Of a DNA stretch of 64,000 bases, positions 55,410 to 64,000 are shown piece by piece; the stretch's first letter is position 1; every line of letters begins with the position of its first letter. The stretch comes from Bursaphelenchus xylophilus (lineage: Eukaryota; Nematoda; Chromadorea; Rhabditida; Aphelenchoididae): positions 3,157,501 through 3,221,500 of the forward strand of contig CAJFCV020000005.1 in the NCBI GenBank assembly GCA_904066235.2, read 5' to 3'. Under the pieces are notes generated by a model, which saw only the letters and a list, made by a program, of their open reading frames with translations, was not told the DNA's origin and ran no database searches. The position numbers and the translations under genes were made by a program.

Positions 55410-56754
55410 TTAACGGACTTGGATAATCCCGGCTTCCCGCAATTTCATAATTTTCTGGAAGACTTCGGGATTTTTCAAATGCTCTTGTGCTGCTCCTGGA
55501 TCCGTGGACATTTGCTCGAGAATCATACGCATCGAGGGGTCTTTCAGGATCTCCTGGACTTCGGGATCTTGCAAAGCCGCGGCTCTGGCCTTTTCAGGGG
55601 TTTCATCGCTGTTCCGGGCACAGTTAATCAATCCCTCGCGAGCCTCGGCATTGCTCGGATCAATCGTTAGAGCGACTTCGTAGGTCTTTTGAGCACGACT
55701 GAATTCACGGAGACCAACAAGGGCAGCGGCTTTTCGGAGATATCCTTTGACTAAAACAATATTGTTCAATTAATGTCTAAAGCAGTATAGCAAACAGATA
55801 CAACCACTTTGTCGAAAACTTACTGAATTTAGGATCAAGTTTTAGACAGTGCTCACAATCCTCGACGGCTCGGTGGAACTCCATCAACTTTGAGTAACAG
55901 GCGGCGCGATTTGAGTAGAGCACCGGGTTATCCGGATTTCTCTTGATAGCCTCATTGTAGTGCTTGATGGCAGTTGGATAGTCACCTTAAAAGATGGTAT
56001 TCATCATTATCAAGCTTCAGCAATCGGGCTTCCTCGATCTAAACTCCGAAAAAAACAAAAAATTATCTTACCCTTCTTGAAAGCTTCATTTCCCTTGGTC
56101 TTTTCTTCCTCACTGATCTCTGGGTTAATATATCCTTTCCTTTCTTCCTCTTTGATTTCCGCCTCGAGGTTCTTGTGCTTCTTGACCAAGTCGGGATCTC
56201 TGTGCTCGGACAAGGACTTTCCGAAATAGAAGAGAGCTTGTTTTTTGTCGCCGAGCTTGAGATACGCGTTTCCAATTCGAGCAAAGCCTTTAGCAATAGT
56301 TGCAAAGTCGGCACGATGTTCTCTACCAACTTCTACGCCCTTCTCACAGGTCTTGATGCATTCTTCAAACTTCCCTTCCTCGAAATAGGCAGCTAAAATA
56401 ATATCAAAATAGATCTTGACAAAATTTAATTTCTCGGTGAAAAACATTACAAAACGTGAGAAAAGCAATCTTTCATCTAATACGACTAGTTCCAGGTACA
56501 AATAAGTGCCTTGCGATTATCATAAAGCCACAAAGGCAAACCGAGTCTAATAAACCTAAAACAAGGTAAAAACTCACCGGCTTTGTTGTTGTAAAACGTC
56601 ATATTCTCCGGGTCGAGCTCGATAGCCTTGTCATAGTGCTGGTGAGCTCCGGCGAAATCCTTCTTCTTATAACATTCATTTCCAAGATTCTTCTCAGCAA
56701 CTGCCTAAAGTAAGAACATAAATTTAACAAGAGAAAACTTACTTGTTCGGACAT
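55410..56754 (-). CDS. sti-1: STI1/HOP co-chaperone, short nematode form
   Basis: Exons 56754..56743, 56704..56578, 56392..56072, 55985..55824 and 55750..55410 close in phase and give 320 residues, the length of the C. elegans protein. It has TPR repeats near the N-terminus ([20 protein letters not shown]), a second TPR group ([60 protein letters not shown]) and a C-terminal DP domain ([42 protein letters not shown] end). As in other nematodes the first TPR domain and DP1 of vertebrate HOP are absent. STI1 links Hsp70 and Hsp90 during client transfer in the cytosol. Identity is certain. Confidence 0.97.
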
Positions 56755-57150
56755 TGTTTTATTTATGCAAGTGAAACTTGGTTGAAAACTCAGAAACGTC
56801 TACTTTTATTCCAGAGAAATATTTTTATTCTGGAATTTTCGAGCCTTTTCTTCATTTCATCTTGACGCGAAGACAAGTTTTTGGCATTCTGTTCAATTGT
56901 GAAATTTGAAGAAATTTTTGAAAATCAAAGATGCGTACACGGCTTGCCCAAATGGAGAAAAAAACGTACAAAGAAAAATTAGCGACATTTTATACGATGA
57001 AACGTTTCTAATCTTATTTTATGTCAGAATGAAAGCAGAACTGTCGATATTGACAGGAATTGTTACAAAACCCATTTTACATCAACGCACACATATTATT
57101 ACCACAAAAATATTATTCTTGGACATTAAATTTAATGAATTTTGGTAAAC

Positions 57151-57525
57151 ATGGATACTACATGTATGTTGCATTCACATCGTGGTTCAAAACGGACTTT
57201 GTTTGATAATAATAATGCACAAACTCGAATCGTCAATACCGGCCATTCTGACCTACATGCGCGCGAATACTATACTTGCCACGCGCCTAGGGGCAAATGT
57301 CATGAGTTCGCCTGCGAAATCTCACAAAATCTGTCAAGAAGCTTTAAAATTGTAACGATTGTATGCATCATTATTAGTACCCTGCGTAATCTTCTATTTC
57401 AAAGCAAACCGAGCCTTGTCCCCCGTCAATTGATTTCGGTTTTGATGTGTACGTCAACTGCATCAATTATCGGGGGTACCTCAATATTTTTGAGTGATGC
57501 AATGTTGAAATTTGTCTTCAATTGA
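57151..57525 (+). CDS. Possible 124-residue membrane protein, unrecognised
   Basis: One uninterrupted frame from ATG to TGA contains a cysteine- and histidine-rich N-terminal half (CMLHSHRG, YTCHAPRGKCHEFACE) and two hydrophobic segments (FKIVTIVCIIISTL and LISVLMCTSTASIIGG). No introns are needed and no family is recognised. Composition is plausible for a coding region, yet chance cannot be excluded. Confidence 0.3.
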   Translation: MDTTCMLHSHRGSKRTLFDNNNAQTRIVNTGHSDLHAREYYTCHAPRGKCHEFACEISQNLSRSFKIVTIVCIIISTLRNLLFQSKPSLVPRQLISVLMCTSTASIIGGTSIFLSDAMLKFVFN

Positions 57526-58937
57526 CAAGGATTGTTAAAAAATGCTATAGACACTCAGCAATACCTTACACTAAAGCTTATTTTAATGAAATTGCGAAAT
57601 TTGTAATTTCCAGATATTGAACTTGCCTAGTGGAAAACGTTGAAAATGGTCAAAACGTGGGTTTAAATAGCTGAAATTTGGACTATGTGGGCTTTAGACT
57701 TCTTCTGTGGGATTGTAGATAGGTTTTTCTAAATCCAGACATCAGCGCTTTTTTGGCAAGTTGCGTTACACCTACATATAGTCATCAATATTCATTATAT
57801 ACAATTTTGAACTAAAACGAGGCCAGTAAGCATCCACGAGCATGCTTTGATGTTTTTAGAACTGGGAAATTGGTAATCGATCTTCTTCCCCACATAGGGG
57901 ATCGCTAAACGATGAAATTCAAATGTACAAAATTTCACCTTAAATCAATGGGAAACGTTGAAGTGTATCAAAAAATTCTCTCAACATTCTGAAAATTTGA
58001 GTATATGCCCTTTAGTAGGTTTGTTGTGGAACTATAAGGAAACATTTGGAAAATTGTATCATTTGCGTGTGTTGTGGCATATTGTACTTGGGGACTTATT
58101 TGTCACCTTTTTACAAATTTTGGCAGAACTTTTTTTTCGTCATTTTTTAAGCTGTAAAAAGTATAGGGCCTAATAGTAGAACGTCAAGGGTGTCAATTAA
58201 TACAAAGAAGCTATGAAACGAATAATTTTTCACAGAGGAATAGGCGTTCAAAGGTGTGCAACTCAGCTATTTGCAGTGGGAAACGTTCAAGTGTATCAAA
58301 AAATGACCCGATTAAGATGAAACTTTTTCTGGAGCATCTTCTATAACGTTTGCATGGAACTGATAGAAAGAATCTCGTTTATCAAATGTGTTCGATCGTA
58401 CACATGTTGTACACACTCTTCCAGGTCTGGAAGAGTGTTTTGAACAAAGAATTGCAAAAATAACACCTAGAGAAGACTGAATTTTAACAAAAAAATTAAT
58501 TTTGTTCAAATGTCAAGTGCAATATAATTTTTTGACCTCCAAGAGGTCGTTTTACCTGGATCAAGTTGTAAAATTCTCAGTGTGATGTCTGCCTTATCAT
58601 CTGAATTACTTTTTTCTAATCTAATCTCCTTGCCGACGATGATGTTTATTTGCCTTTGAGCTCGTCGGGCGAACAGCAATAGAAAACTTTGATTTTTGCT
58701 AAAATAAAGTGAAACCCCTGTTCCCTTTAAAATTTGATGTGCGGGAGCACTGATGGGTTGCCTCCATCACAATTTAGCAAAATTTGTAAGGCGTTTTGTT
58801 CGAAATTAATATCTTATCAGCAAGGGCCACCTCAAATTTTAAAGGCCTTTGCCCGAGGGCCTTTTTTGAAATTTAAACCTTATGACAAGTGTTAAGGCGT
58901 TTTTAACGATATCATTTATTGAAACTCAAATTTGATT
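57526..58937. other. No gene seen
   Basis: A string GGGAAACGTTGAAGTGTATC at about 57950 recurs with one change at about 58279, each followed by AAAAAA, marking a decayed direct repeat 330 bp apart. Nothing else is recognised. Confidence 0.5.
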
Positions 58938-61900
58938 ATGATCTGGCGGTTTTTTGAGAATATTTGGACATTTTTATGCGTTATATGGAGCAAAATGTTT
59001 GGGAAAGCAGACAAGAAGGAGTTTGCGAACTCGATTACTCAAAAAGAAAGAGAAGTTGACAAATTTCATCCTAATGTAAGTCCCGAGAGAAGTGAATATA
59101 ACATCAATAGGCAAAAAAATATCTTTGTTTTGCCAAGGCGGAGCAGTTCAAATTGGCAAGTGCAGTGCTCGAAGGACGATAAAAATTTGCGCTTAGGCCG
59201 TTTATAAACTGCTAAAAATTTTAGGTCCCACTTTCCAGGGACATGGAATATCTCCAATGATCTTTGCTGACGAGAGAGTACGCGAAATTCGGGGAGCGCA
59301 CAGAGAAAAAAAACAAAATGTTAGTGTCCTATCCTTGACGATCGGTTTTTGCCAACTTTAAAGCTAAGAATCTTGGCCGTTTAGATACAGTGGTGGACCT
59401 GATCCAGTGGCAAAAAAACGTACCATTTTACATCCGGAAACTATCAAAAATGTAGCAAAATATTATACCTCAATCTCCAACTAAGAAACTCCGTTTTGAA
59501 GGGCGCGCTCTTTCCCTCACAAAAAGAGAGGTCGAACTTTTTGAAATCGGAGTTTTTCACTTGGAGAAGGAGGTATTTTGCTATATTTTTGATATTTTCC
59601 GGGTGCAAAATGATTGCTTTTTTGCCACTGAATCAGGTCCGCAAACTATACTAGCGCTTTCCTTTGCAGGACCGGCTTTGTCAGCAAAAGTTTAGCGGAA
59701 TCATAAAAGTGGCTGAATGCATTAGCTCTAAATTAAAGTTGTGTAAAAAATTACACCAATCCTTCCAGGACTTACTGATTCTTCATGGTTCTTTCAACGA
59801 TAACTCTATTTTAATTTCCTTGTCAATTCAAGAGAACTATGTTCAAGTCAACTTGATACTACAACTAAATGGAGCTTTTTACAAGCACACCGGGATCTCA
59901 GCCTATAATCCAGCAGCTTCATCTACCGAAATAACAATTGATGGATTCAGAATTGAGCTCAGAGAAGCCTTCAGAAGGCTGAGGATTACATTTCGAGGGT
60001 GTTTAGCGTAAGAGCGTCTGACTTATGAGGTTAGAAGTTTGAAATTAAAATTGCAGTCCTGAAGGCTCTAATGATCCGCATTTTGTTCATCTACAATCAA
60101 ATTGGGCGCCAGTTAGCGATGGAATTTTCGTTTTCCATGATATGCCGAGTAAAGTGAAAGCTCAATTAATGGCGGAGAAAGTTTGGAGCAAAAAAGTGTG
60201 AGTGTAAAGTACAACACATTAGTATGGCTTCTTCCCATACTGATGTGTCTCCAGTAATAGGAAAATACTCTTTAAATGGAAAGATATGCCTTAAATCGTC
60301 TATAGAGACTCTATGACTCTCCTTTTGACCTTTTAACCATGATATTTTCATGCTTCAGTGAGATGAATCCAAGTTTTTATCAATTTGGCGCTCTTCGATT
60401 GCGTTGGAAAATTGACGATGACCCTTGGCATGAAGGCGATTTTAGAGGTTGTAGGATAAAGTTTTCGGATATTCATCATGATTACTATCTCGTGAAGAGC
60501 CTTACATCTTCTTTTACATTCGTAAGGTCGCTGTTTTTAATCAGAAGATGTTTTTTGTGTTGAAAATAATGGTCATTACGAGTTTAAAATCAAAATTTTC
60601 AGAATGGAGAGCGCTCTATGTTTTTTGAAATTCATACTAATGGCCTCAATGTTGGATACGGCAAAGTCTTAAATTCCGATCACACCGAAAAAGATATTTT
60701 TCTGAATCCACGAGAACTCGTTGGTACTGTGCCAGTACCTCTCAAATTTAATTCTGGAGTTAATTTGAATGCTGAAATTGGAAAATTGCGTGACATCAAC
60801 GGGAATGGAATCAAAATTTCTTTTGAGAATAGCAAAAAGATTACATTTTCTCCGAGGAAAAAGTTAGGTAAGGTAAAATACGAGGTCTACAAATCCTTAT
60901 TATGTATTTGATAATTCTAGAATATACAGCGTCTGCAGTTGAAAACAGTCTAAATGTCGTTTCATTCTTCAATTTTTGTTGTTTGGACTCTAATGTTTCT
61001 GGTGGAAAAGCTTCGAATTTGGCCAGGTTATGTGGGATACAAAAGGATTTCAAAGTGCCGAAAGGAGTGGCGGTTACTGTGGCTGCTTATGGAAGTCATC
61101 TCAACAAAAATGAGGAGATATTGGAGTTTGTAAATGGCTTGACAAGTAGTAGTTTGAAGACTGAAGAAATTGAGGAAAGGTAAGAAAAAATGAAAAACAG
61201 CACATAAAAAGTCATAAAATTTCAGGGCAAACCAGTTATTTTTGTCATCAAAAATATCTGTTGATACTAATGCTTCGCTAAAATCATCTTTGGAACATGT
61301 ATTCGGCAACAATCTCTCTGATCTCAAATTTGCTGTAAGATCGTCAGCAGTTGGAGAAGATGGCGCAGAAATGTCGTCGGCCGGCCAATTGGAATCCTAT
61401 CTCAATTTAAGAATAGATGAAGTCAGCGAAGCCGTGTTAAAATGTTGGGCATCTAATTTTAGGAAAGAGGTTGTGGCTTATCGACGGTAAGGGGTTTGTA
61501 TTTAGTGCTGTTTTTTTCTATAGTTGAATATCTCGGCCTCGCTTGTAAAGATATAGCAAATTTTTCTCGAATTGATATGCGATTTATGCACACACATGTG
61601 CCAAATATCAAGAAAATCCGTCCGGTTGATTCTACCGCAAAATTTTAAGCCCTTCCTTTCCAAGACTTGCCCACATCTTTCATGACAGCTTTTTCTACCA
61701 AAATTCACATCTTTTTCAGAGAGCATGGCCTTGACTTGAACGTCCCAGTCGCTGTCGTTGTCCAAGAAATGGTGACTGATGGAATTTCCGGCGTTATGTT
61801 TACCGTTGATCCCGTTTCACTGAATCCGAATCAAATTGTGATCAATATGATTGAAGGCTGTGGAGAGGACTTAGTTAGTGGCCATAAAACACCGACGCAG

Positions 61901-64000
61901 ATCATGGTTAGCAAATCAACTGGGGAAATTGTGAAGCAGGTACCGTAAATCATAAATCCGGATTTATTTTTTCAATTCACCACATTTCAGATTGGCCATG
62001 TAATTTTGACATCAGAAATCATCAAAAACTTGGCAGATGTCAGTAAATACTTGGAAACTCATTTCGATCACCCTCAAGACATTGAATTTGTAATCAAAAA
62101 TGCAGTGATTTACATTGTCCAAAGCCGAAATATCACAAATCTTCATAATGAGTCCGATTGGGAGTTGCTTCATGAATTTGACAGTGCTCTTTTGACTGAC
62201 TACCAAATTGGATGTACCGCCAACGTAGGGGAAGTTATGACTTTGCCTTTTTCACCGATGGATTCGTCAACAATCATGTTCTCGTATACTTATTCGATCA
62301 CAGTAAGTAATCACAACACGTAAGCGCAAGAAAGTAATTTAGAGTATGATCCACCATTTGAACGCGATTGGTCGGACAGTTCCAAAACACCCGCATAGTG
62401 TCATGTTTCTGTATAAAAACAAGGTCTTTCTGGATGCAATGGAAGTAAGATAATAACACAATTTTTCCCCACAAAAAAAATTAAGAGAGTGTAATATTGA
62501 TTATAGTGCTATCTTCGTGACTGGGACAACGTCTCCAAGGACGCAGTATCTCAAATTAATCTGGCTGGGACACGGTTTATAACGGAGGAAATGGTTGAGC
62601 TGGCAAAAACACGGTTCCCGGAGAAACCGGGGATCGAGAGGCTCAAGGCGTTGTATCGTATTTATAAGGTAATGCGTGATAAGACAAGCGTTTTTTACTT
62701 ACAGTACAGCTAACCATACTTATCCATACGTATTATAAAAGCTTATATGGAAGTTTTAGATGATCACCAAGGAATCCAAAGAATTTCTGGAGAAAATGAG
62801 GGATACATTGGCTGAAATGAAGTTATCCGTTCATGGGAACGACCTCAGCTCTTGGGTGGAAACGTTGAACGTGCTAGCAGACTATCTGACAAAGGTACTA
62901 TTTTTTGAGCATCTACTATACAGTATTTATTTCAGCTCATTCATTTTCACGCCTTCGAATCCGCATTTTCGAATGTGGCCTATGTTTTTGTGGCTATGTT
63001 ACTCAGAGGGACCTCTGGTAAGTAATTTGTAAAAATGATGGATCAATTCCTTTTAATCTTGACATCTCCAGAGTTTACAATGACTCTGTAGAACAATTTT
63101 GCATACAACAAAACCTGTCTATAACAAACAATTTCAAAGGTCACAAGAGCCAATTTTATGCGAGACTTTTCTACAGGGTCTTACAAAAAACGGGAAAGAA
63201 AGTCCCTTTTTTTTGTAAGACCCTGTAGAAAAGTTAGAGGCTATAACTTTCGGCGGAGGAGGAGCAGGGACCTTGTTTTTGGAACATGTATTTCTAAGCG
63301 ACATTAATTTTTGCCTATGAAACAACAAGATTTTAAAATCCAAACTGAAGCCGCTGCGACGTTTTGAAGTAGGACCATTGTTACATAGAAAAACCAGTGT
63401 GGATGACGTCAAAATTAAAAAAAGAAACTAAAATTACAGATGGAGATCTTCCTTCCGAAATTCTCACTGCAATTGCTTCGGTCTACAGCAACAACCCTTA
63501 TTCGATAATCAGTGGTGACATTCCGATCTCACTAAAGGTAGCCGCAAATCGGTCAATTATATATTAAAAATCATTGTTTCAGAGCATCGCATTAACTTTG
63601 AAGAGTGATAACGACGCTCTGAAAATTCTAAATAGCGATTTGTCAGGCGATGAAAAGGTGGAAAAACTAAAGAAACTGAAGTCAGAGGTTGGAATAAAAG
63701 TTAGAGAATTCTTTCAAAAACACGGGCATCGTGGGCATCATGAACTGCTACTGTTAGGAGTGACCTATAACGAGGATGCGGATGGCTTTATTCAGACATT
63801 AAAAGTAGGAAATAAAGGTTCTGTAATACGATTTAGACATTACTTTCTGATCCAAAACTCTCTCCTAGTCCAACAAAGCCCATTATCACTGATATCGGTG
63901 AACTAATCGACTCTTTGAACTTAAATATTACTGGTATTCGTCGCCAATTCCTCAAATATCTGATTCCAAATGCATTCCGAGCAGTTTTTTATCGAGAAGA
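58938..64000 (+). CDS. Phosphoenolpyruvate-synthase-like protein (3' end beyond window)
   Basis: Fifteen exons close in phase: 58938..59075, 59670..60007, 60057..60197, 60359..60521, 60603..60867, 60921..61179, 61226..61486, 61720..61939, 61991..62302, 62343..62444, 62507..62668, 62760..62894, 62936..63017, 63440..63537 and 63583..63804. A sixteenth runs from about 63879 to the edge. The N-terminus MIWRFFENIWTFLCVIWSKM is hydrophobic and may anchor it. The region from residue 375 matches the ATP-binding domain of PEP synthase / PPDK / rifampicin phosphotransferase: VSGGKASNLARL, KFAVRSSAVGEDGAEMSSAG, VVVQEMVTDGISGVMFTVDP, GCGEDLVSG and IEFVIKNAVIYIVQSRNI. Then come YQIGCTANVGEVM and HGHRGHHEL. 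The catalytic-histidine phosphotransfer domain would lie beyond the window. Substrate is unknown. Confidence 0.85.
59394..59643. repeat. MITE, family R3, copy 3
   Basis: Ends GTGGACCTGATCCAGTGGCA and TGCCACTGAATCAGGTCCGC lie in intron 1 of the PEP-synthase-like gene. The internal TACCTCAATCTCCAACTA / TTGGAGAAGGAGGTATTTTG pair is kept. Confidence 0.85.
63170..63232. repeat. Short near-perfect hairpin in intron 13
   Basis: CTTTTCTACAGGGTCTTACA is followed 20-25 bases later by its complement TGTAAGACCCTGTAGAAAAG, with AAAAAACGGGAAAGAAAGTCCC in the loop. Confidence 0.8.

Noticed and set aside
1..64000. CRISPR arrays, bacterial operons, origins or prophage
   Set aside because: The window is clearly eukaryotic (spliceosomal introns, nematode genes); the direct repeats seen do not form spacer arrays.

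Overview
The window is nuclear DNA from a nematode. Coding regions are split by AT-rich introns with GTAAG/GTGAG donors and TTTCAG acceptors. Nematode-restricted genes are present: a major sperm protein (MSP), an SSP-family MSP-domain protein, a large cuticle collagen, a pepsin-inhibitor-3-like secreted protein and a 320-residue STI-1 of the short nematode type. The species cannot be fixed from sequence alone, but the repeats and gene sequences show it is not simply C. elegans. All gene models were built by hand from reading frames, splice sites and codon phase; exon phases close in the models marked with high confidence.

Layout. 0.2-1.1 kb: the 3' end of an unrecognised minus-strand membrane protein. 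1.2-5.6 kb: no gene, but dense repeats, including a 1.85 kb inverted repeat that carries a tRNA-Gly-like sequence at mirrored positions. 5.6-7.3 kb: a divergent MSP/SSP pair. 8.0-9.1 kb: a small pepsin-inhibitor-like gene with a repeat in its intron. 9.6-13.9 kb: repeats, including a second inverted repeat around a class-II tRNA-like sequence. 14.0-16.6 kb: an operon-like run of a small membrane protein, an NDUFB1-like complex I subunit and TRM1 tRNA methyltransferase, with introns of only 32-37 nt. 16.7-20.9 kb: a 624-residue cuticle collagen (minus). 21.7-22.4 kb: a small one-pass membrane protein. 23.7-28.0 kb: a paired-like homeobox gene (minus). 28.0-32.2 kb: gene-free.

32-42 kb (all minus): a secreted 195-residue protein, an unrecognised 167-residue protein, a coiled-coil protein and a secreted Arg/Ser/Pro/Glu-rich disordered protein whose last intron holds a palindromic repeat broken by a dead mariner. 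43.1-47.4 kb: a pepsin-fold (A1) protein that appears to have lost both active-site motifs, with a 2.2 kb foldback element in one intron. 48.0-49.6 kb: an S1 serine protease. 50.1-54.4 kb: a type-B carboxylesterase (minus). 55.4-56.8 kb: sti-1 (minus). 58.9 kb to the right edge: a phosphoenolpyruvate-synthase-like gene, cut by the window end.

A second theme is mobile DNA. At least seven families of short inverted-repeat elements occur in several copies, many inside introns, some nested (mariner within palindrome within intron). The most unusual structures are the two tRNA-bearing inverted repeats, the large foldback with coding-like cargo inside the A1 gene, and a 0.28 kb duplicate of the A1 gene's 3' end downstream of the serine protease.
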